DNA of 64,000 nt from Terriglobia bacterium (GCA_020073705.1 JAIQES010000004.1:54319-118318), one strand, 5' to 3'; positions 32,074-42,186 are shown, numbered from the stretch's first letter. A program made the numbers and translations. The notes: generated by a model from the letters alone, not told the origin.

Positions 32074-33183
32074 TCAGCGCCGTCGGGAAGGTCCATCTCT
32101 TACGCGGCGAACCGAAGTCTGCTGCATGATGTAAGTCCTCTCCGCTGCGTTCTCACCGGCTTCGGCAAAGTGGAATTGGGGACCAGCAGGGGTGCGGGAC
32201 ACTTGGATCGGCAGGTGCCCGCAGAGATTGCTTTCGACATATGCGGTTTCGTACCGTTTGCGAACGCTACCCCAGGTGTACACACGGAGCATCGTGAAAT
32301 CACAGGCTTGTCCTTGGCCGCCGTGGGACGCCGCGACCAGATACTGCGGCGCTTCACCTCCGGAGCCGTCTGGCACGCGATTCAACTCGAACCAGGCCAC
32401 GACGTGCAAATCAGCGGAAGTGGCATAATCCCGCACCGGACCTGGCAGATCGGGTTCGATGAATCGGGCCAAAACCCAGCCAGCGATGGGAGGCGCCGGC
32501 GAACCTGCGACCGGAAACGCGGGTTGCCCGGAACGCGGCCCGCCGCTGACGGGACCCGCTGATGCCAGGCCTCCCGTTGCGGCAATACTCGCTTGGGATG
32601 TTGGGGTCGGGTTTTCGGCGCGCAGCACCAAGAGCCAGTCTTCTTGTTTGGTTTTCTGCGCCTCATCCACTGCAACTTTTTCATCCGATGAAATTTCATC
32701 GTTTGACGGGGGCGCATCCGCTATGGCCCGCTTGAGCACGAGGACCGGCGTGCCACGCATGAACTGAAAAATGCGACGGCCGTTGCGGCCAGGCTCGATG
32801 CGCACGTTGCTGAGAGCCTTCGTCTGTCCCCGCGCCTGAACGGGCATCGTACGCGCGCGGGCTATCAGGCCGGCACTTTGTTCCCAGAGCACCGGATCCA
32901 TCATTTGACGCGTGTCTAGCAGCCAACCAAGTGCTCCCGAAGCCGTGCGCACTTGCGCCGCCGTTCCTTCCTGACGCACAACTTCCACACGGTCGCCGTA
33001 ATGCAATTCCTCAATGGGTTGCCGCACTTGCGCGAGCGTATTCCAGAGAGTGACACTGCGGTCGGCGACATACCCGATCGCGATGATTTTCGGGGGATGC
33101 GGGTGCAACCACCAATAGCCGAGGGCCGCGAGGATCAAGATGAACGGAATGATCCCACGCCTGTGAGGAGTGCGCGCTAACAT
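32074..33183 (-). CDS. SH3-domain-containing membrane-anchored protein
   Basis: N-terminal TM; SH3-like TLWNTLAQVRQPIEELHYGDRVEVVRQEGTAAQVRTASGALGWL. Confidence 0.65.
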   Translation of the reverse strand: MLARTPHRRGIIPFILILAALGYWWLHPHPPKIIAIGYVADRSVTLWNTLAQVRQPIEELHYGDRVEVVRQEGTAAQVRTASGALGWLLDTRQMMDPVLWEQSAGLIARARTMPVQARGQTKALSNVRIEPGRNGRRIFQFMRGTPVLVLKRAIADAPPSNDEISSDEKVAVDEAQKTKQEDWLLVLRAENPTPTSQASIAATGGLASAGPVSGGPRSGQPAFPVAGSPAPPIAGWVLARFIEPDLPGPVRDYATSADLHVVAWFELNRVPDGSGGEAPQYLVAASHGGQGQACDFTMLRVYTWGSVRKRYETAYVESNLCGHLPIQVSRTPAGPQFHFAEAGENAAERTYIMQQTSVRRVRDGPSRRR

Positions 33184-34272
33184 TTAGGCTTGATCTCCGA
33201 ACGTGATGCCGACAGCTCGCGCGGTGCGGACAATGCCGCCCATCGGATCGACCAGCCGCGTTTTGCCGACGACCCCATCGAGTGGAACAGATTCGATCTC
33301 GCCGGCGCGCAGACAGACCATGTGCCCGAAATTGCCGCGAGCAATCAGTTCAACCGCCTTGACGCCGAAGCGCGTGGCGAGGATGCGGTCAAAGGGACTG
33401 GGTGAGCCGCCGCGCTGAATGTGGCCCAACACGGTAACGCGCACATCCTTCTTAAGGAGCGCATGAATCGCATCGCCGATCAGAATGCCCACTTGGCCGG
33501 GACGCGGGGCGGGAAACGGCTTACCCGCCGGGTCGAGCGCCGGTAGCTTCACACCTTCGGCCACAACCACCAGGAAGAATTTCTTGCCTTCCAATTCTTG
33601 CTCGCGGATCTTTTTGCATACGGTTTCAATCGTGAAGGGAATCTCGGGGATCAGGATGACGTCGACGCCCCCGGCGATTCCCGAGTGCAGCGCGATCCAC
33701 CCCGCGTCGCGCCCCATGACTTCGATCACCATCACGCGGCCGTGTGATTCGGCGGTGGTGTGCAGGCGGTCGATTGCATCCGTGGCGACGTGCAGCGCGC
33801 TATCAAAGCCGAAGGTAACTTCCGTGGCGGAAATGTCGTTGTCAATCGTTTTGGGCACTCCCACGATCGGGAGGCACAGCCGTCCGAGGTCGCGCGCGAT
33901 GGCTAGGGTGCCGTCACCGCCGATTACGACCAGCGCGTCCAGGCCCAACTTGCGCATATTGTCGCAGCAAGTCAGGGAATAATCGCGCGTAACCGTTTTG
34001 CCGTCTTCCTCCACTTCATAATGAAACGGGTTCCCGCGGTTCGTTGTGCCGAGGATCGTTCCGCCGCGGGAAAGAATGTCTGCGACCGCATCCATCGTGA
34101 GCGGCACGGTTCGTTCCGGCCAGATCAGCCCGTCATAGCCGTTGGTGATGCCAATGACCCGCCAGCCGTGTTCCAGGATGGCCGCGTGCACCGCTCCGCG
34201 GATAACAGCATTAAGCCCGGGGCAATCTCCGCCCCCGTTGGCGATGCCGATGGTCTGGATAGTTGAAGTCAA
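33184..34272 (-). CDS. pfkA: 6-phosphofructokinase (PfkA superfamily)
   Basis: TIGIANGGGDCPGLNAVIRG, VVIGGDGTLAIA, VPKTIDNDI, MGRDAGWIALHSGIAGG, LGHIQRGGSPSPFDR; TTG start proposed. Confidence 0.92.
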   Translation of the reverse strand: MTSTIQTIGIANGGGDCPGLNAVIRGAVHAAILEHGWRVIGITNGYDGLIWPERTVPLTMDAVADILSRGGTILGTTNRGNPFHYEVEEDGKTVTRDYSLTCCDNMRKLGLDALVVIGGDGTLAIARDLGRLCLPIVGVPKTIDNDISATEVTFGFDSALHVATDAIDRLHTTAESHGRVMVIEVMGRDAGWIALHSGIAGGVDVILIPEIPFTIETVCKKIREQELEGKKFFLVVVAEGVKLPALDPAGKPFPAPRPGQVGILIGDAIHALLKKDVRVTVLGHIQRGGSPSPFDRILATRFGVKAVELIARGNFGHMVCLRAGEIESVPLDGVVGKTRLVDPMGGIVRTARAVGITFGDQA

Positions 34273-34446
34273 GACTGTTCGATGCCTTTGAGAATGGCGC
34301 CTCGAGCGTGACATCATATTCTACACCATGTGCCTGAATGAACCTTAAGGAGTACCGCCGTCCGGCAGCGGGCAGATGCGGAATTAGACAAAGGGGCTAT
34401 TACTTTACATCGGGGTTAAGAAAGGCAAGCTTGATGGAAGCGAGAG

Positions 34447-34692
34447 TCAGATAGTCTTCGAATCTCGGCGAAAGCGCTCGATCAAAGCCGCGTGCAAGCG
34501 CTCTCGGACATCATCCGGCAGAGGCACGGGTTCGGAGTTGCAAAATATTTGAATGGTCTTGCGCGTCGTATCGACAACTAACCGGCAGTCTTTGCAGCGG
34601 AAAAGATGTTGTTCGAGGTCGAGTCGCACGCTGGCGTCGAGGGCCCCATCGAGATAGCTCGTCAGTTCGAGTATGACTTTCTTGCAATTCAC
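34447..34692 (-). CDS. anti-sigma factor, zf-HC2 type
   Basis: HLFRCKDCRLVVDTTRK (HxxxCxxC); 4-nt overlap with the upstream sigma gene. Confidence 0.8.
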   Translation of the reverse strand: MNCKKVILELTSYLDGALDASVRLDLEQHLFRCKDCRLVVDTTRKTIQIFCNSEPVPLPDDVRERLHAALIERFRRDSKTI

Positions 34693-35390
34693 TGCGATTC
34701 ACTCCGTCGAAAATACTTATTCAGACTCAGGCGGAGTTTCAGCCGTGCCCGTAATAGGCGCGACTTTACCGCCGCCACCGAAATCCCCAAAATCTGTGCG
34801 GTCTCTTCGGTTGAAATCCCTTCCACGTCGCGCAGGAGGAACACAACACGGAAAATTGGATCGAGCTCTCCGATCACGTGAGTGAGAATTTCATTGAGCT
34901 CGGTCTGGGCAAACCGTTGTTCCGGAGAAGGGCCCCAGTCCTCGATTTCGCGGAAAAAGGAATCGTCATCCCCCGTCAGCGGTTCATCGAGCGACACTTG
35001 GCTGGGACGGCGCTTGCGCAGTTTCATCAGCGCTTCGTTGACCGCGATGCGCACCAGCCAGGTGTAAAAACGCGAGTTGCCTTGGAACTGGTCGAGTTTC
35101 TGGAAGGATTTCAGGAAAGCGTCTTGCATCACGTCTTCCGCATCCTCGCGGTTCTGCGTGATATTCATTCCCAGGCGGAAGATCTTTCGTTCGTAGCGGT
35201 TGACTAGCTCTTCGAATGCGGCCACGCCACCGGCCTTGGCCGCAGACACCAGTTGCGCTTCGTCGTCACGAACAACGGTGGAAGCTAGCGGTTTGGGATC
35301 AATGGCGCTCACGATTCTGTGTGCTCCAAGTGACGGCCGGGGGAAACCGATCGCACTGAATAGGCAGGGTACCATAATCTCCATCGCCAT
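34689..35390 (-). CDS. ECF RNA polymerase sigma factor
   Basis: FRLGMNITQNREDAEDVMQDAFLKSFQKLDQFQGNSRFYTWLVRIAVNEALMKLRKR; DVEGISTEETAQILGISVAAVKSRLLRARLKLR. Confidence 0.93.
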   Translation of the reverse strand: MAMEIMVPCLFSAIGFPRPSLGAHRIVSAIDPKPLASTVVRDDEAQLVSAAKAGGVAAFEELVNRYERKIFRLGMNITQNREDAEDVMQDAFLKSFQKLDQFQGNSRFYTWLVRIAVNEALMKLRKRRPSQVSLDEPLTGDDDSFFREIEDWGPSPEQRFAQTELNEILTHVIGELDPIFRVVFLLRDVEGISTEETAQILGISVAAVKSRLLRARLKLRLSLNKYFRRSESQ

Positions 35391-35569
35391 GTCTTACATC
35401 TGATCGCCTTCTACTTCGGATGCTCGGTAACATCCTTCGGATGCAGAGATTCTTCATGTAGCAGCCTCTGGTGAGGAAAGGGACAATCTGGAGGGCTGGC
35501 AATCAATCCTTGCGAGAGATCTCCCAAAGGTTGGCGTGATACAGACGCGATGATCGAGAGAACAAATCT

Positions 35570-35737
35570 ATGGCGGCATTCGGTTTGTTCGGGATGATGA
35601 ACGAGATTTACAAGTGGTACAATCAAAAACCCGATCCTTATGCGGGTCGCGATAGAAGAAACTTGAGCCAAGAAATTGGCACGCACGCGTTCGAACACAG
35701 ATTGAAGTATAGGGGCGCCCGGATGACCCGGGCATAA
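35570..35737 (+). pseudogene. relic of a TetR-family regulator C-terminus
   Basis: MAAFGLFGMMNEIYKWYNQKPDPYAGRDRRNLSQEIGTHAFEHRLKYRGARMTRA; FGMMNxIYxWY matches the TetR C-terminal signature; no HTH in frame upstream. Confidence 0.4.
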
Positions 35738-35738
35738 G

Positions 35739-36248
35739 ATGCGAACCTTGCCCGATTATTTGCGCAACGGTATGAAACTCGTGATCGTTGGGTGCAACCC
35801 CGGCGACCGCTCGGCTCGCGTCGGCCATTATTACGCGGGCCGGGGGAATGAATTCTGGCCAATGCTTTACGAATCGGGCGTCTTGCCCGAGTTGCTCGAG
35901 CATCGGGATGACAAGCGGATGATCGAATTTGGAGTCGGACTGACCGATCTGGTCAAGCGGCCGACGCGCGGGACCGAGGAATTGCGTCGCGAAGAATTTG
36001 CCGAAGGGCGCATCCTGCTGGGCCAGAAGCTAGACCAATATGCGCCGCAGGTGATCGCCTTCAATGGCAAGACCGCCTATGAGCACTTCTCGCAGCGGCC
36101 TTGCAAACTGGGCCTTCAGAAGGAGCGGCTCTATGGCGCGCAGGTATTCGTTCTGCCCTCGACGAGCGGGAAAAACGCCATCGGGCGTGGCACCAAGCTG
36201 CGCTATTTCCGCCAGCTCGCCAAGTTGCTCGCGAAATTGCAGAGGTAA
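35739..36248 (+). CDS. mug: G/U (T) mismatch-specific uracil-DNA glycosylase (Mug family)
   Basis: LKLVIVGCNPGDRSARVGHYYAGRGNEFWPMLYESG; VLPSTSGKNA. Confidence 0.88.
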   Translation: MRTLPDYLRNGMKLVIVGCNPGDRSARVGHYYAGRGNEFWPMLYESGVLPELLEHRDDKRMIEFGVGLTDLVKRPTRGTEELRREEFAEGRILLGQKLDQYAPQVIAFNGKTAYEHFSQRPCKLGLQKERLYGAQVFVLPSTSGKNAIGRGTKLRYFRQLAKLLAKLQR

Positions 36249-36372
36249 AGCCAATGGGCTGCATTCGTAATGGATGGAGCTTCGAGTGAATGCGCCAGCC
36301 TGCAGGAAGCTAGGATCGTAAATTATGCTTTCTCTGCCGGTGGATTTTGTTTCCAAGGAGTAAATTCGAAAT

Positions 36373-36726
36373 ATGGCGAAGGCGAAAATCAAGTTTCTGC
36401 ATAAGCCGAATTGCGCCACGTGCCGCAAAGCGAAAATTTTTCTGGAAAAGAAAAAGGCAGAACTGGAGGTGCGCGATCTGGGAAAGGAACGATTGTCCGC
36501 CGCGGAACTGGACCAGATCATTGGCAGCCGCGACCATCGCAAGTTCCTGAACCCGCGGAACGAACTCTACCGCAGGCGCAAAATGGGCAAGAATCCTCCG
36601 TCGCGCGACGAGGCCCTGAAACTGATGGCAGCCGAGCCGAACCTCATCCGCCGTCCGGTCGTGCTCCGCGGACCTGACGTAGTGCTGGGCTACGACGAGG
36701 AAGCGCTGGAAAGAATTGCAAAGTAA
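36373..36726 (+). CDS. ArsC/Spx-family (glutaredoxin-like) protein
   Basis: FLHKPNCATCRKAKIFLEKKKAELEVRDLGKERLSAAEL...LIRRPVVLRGPDVVLGYDEEALERI. Confidence 0.8.
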   Translation: MAKAKIKFLHKPNCATCRKAKIFLEKKKAELEVRDLGKERLSAAELDQIIGSRDHRKFLNPRNELYRRRKMGKNPPSRDEALKLMAAEPNLIRRPVVLRGPDVVLGYDEEALERIAK

Positions 36727-36755
36727 AATCCGTCATCTGAAAGCGAAGGGATCGC

Positions 36756-37313
36756 ATGAGCGTGGGTGAAAAAGTAGTTCTTATGCAGGGCGATCTGACC
36801 GAGATGGACGTCGACGCCATCGTCAACGCCGCAAACAACGACTTGCAGCTTGGCGGCGGGGTGGCAGGCGCGATCCGGCGCAAGGGCGGTGAAGCGATCC
36901 AGCGAGAATGCGACGCGATCGGCAGCATTCCGGTTGGTGGCGCGGCCATCACGACGGGCGGTAGGCTGCGCGCCCGCTTTGTGATTCATGCGGCCAGCAT
37001 GCAGCTCGGAGGAGAAACGACGGCGCGCGCGCTGCGGACTTCGACCGCGCATTCGCTCCGAATTGCCGCCGAAAGGGGGCTCCGGTCGATTGCATTTCCC
37101 GCGGTCGGTACGGGCATCGCCGGCTTCCCACTTTCCGAATGCGCCCAGATCATGCTCCGCGAAGTGGCGGAACATCTGAAGGGTCCGACTTCGCTCGAAA
37201 AAGTCTATTTCATCCTGTTCGATGCACGCGCGCTCAAGGCATTTGAAAAGGTCTGGGCGGAGATGGCCGCGCGCGACGAGCTGGACGGCGCATCCACAGC
37301 CGGCCGGCCATGA
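36756..37313 (+). CDS. macro domain-containing protein (ADP-ribose hydrolase-like)
   Basis: GDLTEMDVDAIVNAANNDLQLGGGVAGAIRRKGGEAIQRECD; IAFPAVGTGIAGFPLSEC. Confidence 0.92.
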   Translation: MSVGEKVVLMQGDLTEMDVDAIVNAANNDLQLGGGVAGAIRRKGGEAIQRECDAIGSIPVGGAAITTGGRLRARFVIHAASMQLGGETTARALRTSTAHSLRIAAERGLRSIAFPAVGTGIAGFPLSECAQIMLREVAEHLKGPTSLEKVYFILFDARALKAFEKVWAEMAARDELDGASTAGRP

Positions 37314-37582
37314 ACACGCTCGCCGACAAAGTGCGCGCCGAACTCGCCCGCTACGAGCATCCCCTTTTCGTCTTCGACGCTCGCCCCGCTGCGGAGGGCG
37401 TCGAGGTGGAAATCCGGTACGCGCCGTCCGACCCGCAAGTACATACCTATGTTTTTCTGCTCCGGCCGCGTGAGATCGAAAGCGGCCAGTTTTCGTGGAT
37501 TTTTCAGAAGCAGCTCTACGATTGCCTGCATGATTTTGTCATCGAGATGTTTACGTGCAATCCCCAGCGGCGAGACGCATGA
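37310..37582 (+). CDS. hypothetical protein (90 aa)
   Basis: 4-nt overlaps with both neighbouring genes (ATGA); IRYAPSDPQVHTYVFLLRPREIESGQFSWIFQKQLYDCLHDFV. Confidence 0.65.
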   Translation: MNTLADKVRAELARYEHPLFVFDARPAAEGVEVEIRYAPSDPQVHTYVFLLRPREIESGQFSWIFQKQLYDCLHDFVIEMFTCNPQRRDA

Positions 37583-38730
37583 CGCCGCGATCACCGCTCG
37601 CGCTGAACGCCCACGGTGCGCCGCTCGCGGCGGTGCTGGCCGAGCGCATCCGCAACGCCGGCCCCATTTCCTTCGCCGAATTCATGCGCGAATGCCTTTA
37701 CCATTCCGAATACGGCTATTATTTGCGTCCCATCGCGCAACGCTTCGGGGATTACTACACGAGCGCGGACGTCCATGCAATTTTCGGGCGTCTGCTCGCA
37801 CGCCAGCTTGAGGAAATGTGGGAGATTCTCGGATCACCGCGTCCGTTTCTGGCGGTGGAGGCAGGAGCCGGGGCCGGACGTCTCGCCGGGGACATACTGG
37901 ACTTCGCCGCGCGCGAGTTTCCCGCCTTTTATGCAGCCATCGAATACATCGCTGTGGAACGCTCCGCCACGCGGCGCGCGAAACACGCGCAGCGGCTCGC
38001 TTTGCACACAGCCGCCGGACGAGTCTTGACCGTCGCGGAAGTCCCCGCAGCCATTCCCGCTGGATGTATCTTTTCGAACGAATTGCTGGATGCCCTGCCT
38101 ACGCACCGCGTCATGATGGACGGCGGCGAGTTGCGCGAAGTATATGTGGGGCTCGAAAGCGAACAATTTACCGAAATGCTTCGCGCCCCTTCCACGCCCG
38201 TGCTGGGGCAATATTTTCGCAAGCAAGGAATTACGCTGCAGGAGGGCCAGCAGGCAGAGGTGTGCTTGGACGCATGCCGGTGGATCGAGGACGCCGGACG
38301 GGCTATCGGTCGCGGCTTCGTCATAACCATCGATTATGGCCATGAAGCACATGCCCTCTACGACGAACGGCATAATCGTGGGACGCTGCTGGCCTATCGG
38401 AACCATACGGTTACGGAAAATATTCTCGACGCGCCAGGAGAACAAGACTTGACCGCGCACGTCAATTTCACTGCCTTGGATTTATGGGGGCGCCACTCGG
38501 GTTTGGCACGGACGGGCCTGGTCACGCAATCGCAGTTTCTGGTCGGATTGGGTCGCGCGAACGAGTTTGGGGATCTCTACGAGCCAGGGCAATCGGAAGT
38601 CGAAAAACTGCGCGCGCGACTGCTGCTGAAGAACCTCATCCATCCCGAGGGCATGGGCGAAAAATTTCAGATCCTGATCCAGCACAAGGAGATCGAGACT
38701 CCACGGCTTACCGGCTTGTCCGGATACTAA
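37579..38730 (+). CDS. MidA/NDUFAF7-family SAM-dependent methyltransferase
   Basis: ISFAEFMRECLYHSEYGYYLRP...GDYYTSADVHAIFGRLLARQLEEMW; FLAVEAGAGAGRLAGDIL. Confidence 0.88.
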   Translation: MTPRSPLALNAHGAPLAAVLAERIRNAGPISFAEFMRECLYHSEYGYYLRPIAQRFGDYYTSADVHAIFGRLLARQLEEMWEILGSPRPFLAVEAGAGAGRLAGDILDFAAREFPAFYAAIEYIAVERSATRRAKHAQRLALHTAAGRVLTVAEVPAAIPAGCIFSNELLDALPTHRVMMDGGELREVYVGLESEQFTEMLRAPSTPVLGQYFRKQGITLQEGQQAEVCLDACRWIEDAGRAIGRGFVITIDYGHEAHALYDERHNRGTLLAYRNHTVTENILDAPGEQDLTAHVNFTALDLWGRHSGLARTGLVTQSQFLVGLGRANEFGDLYEPGQSEVEKLRARLLLKNLIHPEGMGEKFQILIQHKEIETPRLTGLSGY

Positions 38731-38736
38731 AACACG

Positions 38737-40941
38737 TCAGGATGCGGTTTCAGTGTAGGCCTTCTTTAAGGACTTCTCGGCTTCAGCCTGCGCCCCGCCG
38801 GTATCGTCCGCGGTCTGTTTGGCCTTGCTGTATTCGTTGACCGCGCGCGTCCGGTCGCCCTGGATGTCATAAATCCTGCCCAGATAAATGTGCGACCACA
38901 CTTCGGTCCACTTGGTGCTGGAGATGGTAGTGCCATCGAGTGCGTCACGGAAGGACTGCGCCGACGCAGCGTAGTTCCTTTGGTAGAAGAACGCCTCACC
39001 CATGCGGAAGTCCGCCAGGGCATTGGTCCGGTCAAGTTCGAGCGCGCGCTGATATTGCTGCACGGCATCATAGTACCGGCCCAACTCAGCCAGCGATTCT
39101 CCACGCGCGATGATCCCGCGCACGCGCAGCCGCTGGCTCGATTTCAGGATGTAGTTGTGCGGGTCGATGATGATGCCGTTCGGTTTCGGCCGCCCGAACG
39201 TCTCCACCGTGAACGAGGATTCAGTTCCGGAGACGTTGATGATTTTGTATTCGGGATTTCCTTCCGTTTGCACTTCAATCTCGACGTCCATGTGAAAGAA
39301 GTCGAGGCTCTGTTTGATTTTGCCGACGATCCTAAATCCCTTCTTGGTGCGGTAGATCACATAATCCAGGGAGAATTCGGGGACGCCCGTGGAGCGCAGC
39401 CATTGTGTGAAGAACGGCCGCAAGTTGAGTGTTTCCGCAGCAGCAGTTGGGACATTGCCAATCGCTTTCGTTTCTGGAACGGTTGCCTGCGCCGCGCGCG
39501 CTTCCGCCATGCTCTCAAAATCCGCGATGCGTGCCGGTTTCCCGGCGTACCGGGAATAGAAATCCTTCAGCAGCGCGAAGAAGTTTGCGTCGCCAAGCTG
39601 CGCGCGCAGCATGTGGAATACCATCGCGCCCTTGTTCACCACAACCGAACGGTATTCCTCTGATTCGAACTCCAGCTTTCCGGCATTGGCGATCGGAGCG
39701 GCATCATCGAACATCAAGGCGCCTACGGCAAAGTCCTCAAGCGCTTGGTTCATGCCTTCTTTGCCCGCGGTCTGCTCGACGTAGAGAGCCTCGGAGTAAC
39801 GCGCCAGTCCTGCGGTCACCCACGCGTCCGACGCAGACGCTGCCATCACCTGGTTGCCCCACCACTGTTGCGCCGCAAGGTTCGCCAGCAGACGCGCGTT
39901 CGGCTTCGCCGTCCATTGGCGCGCGCTCACCAGCAGAAGTCCTGGCGCGGCGTAGCCGGCCACGGTTCCATCGGGAAGCTGCGCAATCGTCAGTCCTGGT
40001 TCCGGCAGCGCACCAAACTGCCCATTGTAGAAATCAAGGATGCGCGCGAGCGTGTCCGCATAGTTTTGCGCCGTGTTTGACGCCGCCTGCGGCGTGTACA
40101 CGGGAAAATTAATGCCTTCGGCGCGGACAGGACTCAGTTGCAGGGGTGCAGCAACAAACGTCCCGGCAGCCTCGGGTTTTTCCACGCGGAACGTGTATAG
40201 CATGCGTTCGTTTTCCATCGATGGAGGCGGAGGGGCGACCGTTGGAGACAACGGGGCAGCAGACCGCGAGTTCCCAAGTGCCGGGCCGGGAGAGGATCTG
40301 GGCGTGACGGATGTCGGGGCGCTGGATGAGGTGCCCGTGCCGACGACGGCCATTGTCCCCGGCACTTCGATTTGAAAAACGCCGGTATACGTGTTCGTCG
40401 GGAAGTCCGTGAGCGGGAACCAGCGCGCCGGAAGCAGCAAATATGCGCCGTCCTTACCGATGTAAGCAAGCGGCACGCTTTGGGTAGAACTCATCACGCC
40501 GCTTGAGAGCGGGCCTGCATAGTCGAATTGCAACGTGATCTTTCCGCCAGCGGCCACTGTATCAGGCAGAGTCACGCGCACATTCAGCGGAGTGGTCTCA
40601 TCCCGGTCGTAGGGCAGCGGCTTTCCGGCGGCATCGCGAACCGCGTTCACCCGGAGGTTCTGGTTTAATTCGACATCCACGACGCGCGAAGCATCATTTG
40701 CCGTAAGTTCCACTCTTGCCTGCGCGTTCAGCACCCGCCCGACGGCGTCCAGCGACGCGCGAATCTCGTAGTTCGTCGCGCGAAAGGCAATCCTGGGTGC
40801 GGTCTGGACGGGCGCTACCGGCCTGCCCGGGCCCTGTGGTTGTCCCGGGGCCTGCGCGAATCCTGAACTCACAAGGACCGCCGCCAGCGCCATTAAGACG
40901 AGGAATTGAAACTTCAGCATAGGTCTGAGGGGCCTCTCCAT
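38737..40941 (-). CDS. M1-like peptidase-fold protein (probable pseudoenzyme) with C-terminal TPRs, exported
   Basis: Signal peptide; NLAAQQWWGNQV in place of HExxHxWxGN; C-terminal TPR-like helices. Confidence 0.75.
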   Translation of the reverse strand: MERPLRPMLKFQFLVLMALAAVLVSSGFAQAPGQPQGPGRPVAPVQTAPRIAFRATNYEIRASLDAVGRVLNAQARVELTANDASRVVDVELNQNLRVNAVRDAAGKPLPYDRDETTPLNVRVTLPDTVAAGGKITLQFDYAGPLSSGVMSSTQSVPLAYIGKDGAYLLLPARWFPLTDFPTNTYTGVFQIEVPGTMAVVGTGTSSSAPTSVTPRSSPGPALGNSRSAAPLSPTVAPPPPSMENERMLYTFRVEKPEAAGTFVAAPLQLSPVRAEGINFPVYTPQAASNTAQNYADTLARILDFYNGQFGALPEPGLTIAQLPDGTVAGYAAPGLLLVSARQWTAKPNARLLANLAAQQWWGNQVMAASASDAWVTAGLARYSEALYVEQTAGKEGMNQALEDFAVGALMFDDAAPIANAGKLEFESEEYRSVVVNKGAMVFHMLRAQLGDANFFALLKDFYSRYAGKPARIADFESMAEARAAQATVPETKAIGNVPTAAAETLNLRPFFTQWLRSTGVPEFSLDYVIYRTKKGFRIVGKIKQSLDFFHMDVEIEVQTEGNPEYKIINVSGTESSFTVETFGRPKPNGIIIDPHNYILKSSQRLRVRGIIARGESLAELGRYYDAVQQYQRALELDRTNALADFRMGEAFFYQRNYAASAQSFRDALDGTTISSTKWTEVWSHIYLGRIYDIQGDRTRAVNEYSKAKQTADDTGGAQAEAEKSLKKAYTETAS

Positions 40942-41017
40942 TTATGACCAAGCTCTTGTAGGATACCAACTGAGCCCGAAGTGTTGCCAGTGCCAGTGCG
41001 GCAAACCCATCTCGGGC

Positions 41018-42163
41018 CTAGGATCTAACCGTCGGAATGGCCAGCATCCCAGCGATAATGTCGGCCGCCCGCTCGATAGCGCCCGGAGGCCCAAGTTTTT
41101 CTCGGACTTCTGCGAGCCCTCGTCGAATTCCTGCGCGAGCTTCCGGCGAATCAAGCAACCGGAGGGCCTCGCTTGCCACGCGCTCGGGCGTGAAATCCTT
41201 TTGGAACAACTCTGGCACGACGTGCTTTCCAGCGATGAGATTGACCATCGCAAACATTGGTGTGCGTACCAGAAAGCGAGCGATCGCGGCTGTGATGGGT
41301 GCAAGGCGGTAGATCACAATCATCGGCGCGTCCATCAGTGCGGCTTCGACTGTCGCAGTTCCGCTCGAGACGACTGCCAGATCCGCCGCACCCAGAGCAT
41401 CGTAGGTCGCGTCCTCCACCACGCACACCGGAACATCCGGCCGAAGATATCCGGCGACCCCGGATTCATTCATGCCCGGCGCAAGCGCCAGGACAAACTG
41501 CACCGGGCGGCTCTTTGTTATTAGATGGCAAGCTTCCATCAAGGGAGGCATATGGTGCGCAATTTCTCCCGTGCGGCTTCCCGGCAATAACACGACGATT
41601 GGTTTGGCCGCGTCCAGCCCGTAAAATGCCGCAAATTCCGCGCGTGACCTCTTCGCTGCCACGTTTCCGACCAAAGGGTGCCCGATAAAGTCGGCGGGCA
41701 CGCCGCGCGCGCGATACCACTCCTGCTCAAACGGGAAGATGCAGAGTCCCCGCACAAACCGCCGGCGCACCAGGTTCGCGCGCCACGGCCGCCACGCCCA
41801 GAACTGCGGGCAAACAAAATAGATGTTCTGCACGCCTTGGCGCTTCAGCGCGCGCGCAAGACGCAAGTGAAACCCGGGGAAATCGGTGAGAATTGCGAGG
41901 CGGGGTTTTCGCCGCTTAGACTCTCCCACCAGCCGCTTCCAGACCCGTTTCAGGGCCGGCAGTTTCTCCACAATTTCGACGATTCCAATCAGGGAGACTT
42001 CGGCGCAGTCGGCCACAAGTTCGACCCCAGCCTCTCGCATGCGCGGGCCGCCCATCCCGTACAGGTGGACGTCCGCACGCGCGCGCAGCGCTGCCGCCAA
42101 ACGCCCCGCATACATGTCTCCGGATGCTTCGCCGGCGGAGATGAGGATTTGTGTGGGTGGCAT
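41018..42163 (-). CDS. lpxB: lipid-A-disaccharide synthase
   Basis: ILISAGEASGDMYAGRLAAALRA, GMGGPRMREAGVELV, LLPGSRTGEIAHHMPPLMEA, VSSGTATVEAALMDAPMIVIYR. Confidence 0.95.
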   Translation of the reverse strand: MPPTQILISAGEASGDMYAGRLAAALRARADVHLYGMGGPRMREAGVELVADCAEVSLIGIVEIVEKLPALKRVWKRLVGESKRRKPRLAILTDFPGFHLRLARALKRQGVQNIYFVCPQFWAWRPWRANLVRRRFVRGLCIFPFEQEWYRARGVPADFIGHPLVGNVAAKRSRAEFAAFYGLDAAKPIVVLLPGSRTGEIAHHMPPLMEACHLITKSRPVQFVLALAPGMNESGVAGYLRPDVPVCVVEDATYDALGAADLAVVSSGTATVEAALMDAPMIVIYRLAPITAAIARFLVRTPMFAMVNLIAGKHVVPELFQKDFTPERVASEALRLLDSPEARAGIRRGLAEVREKLGPPGAIERAADIIAGMLAIPTVRS

Positions 42164-42186
42164 CGATTCGCGCGCGGATGAATTGC

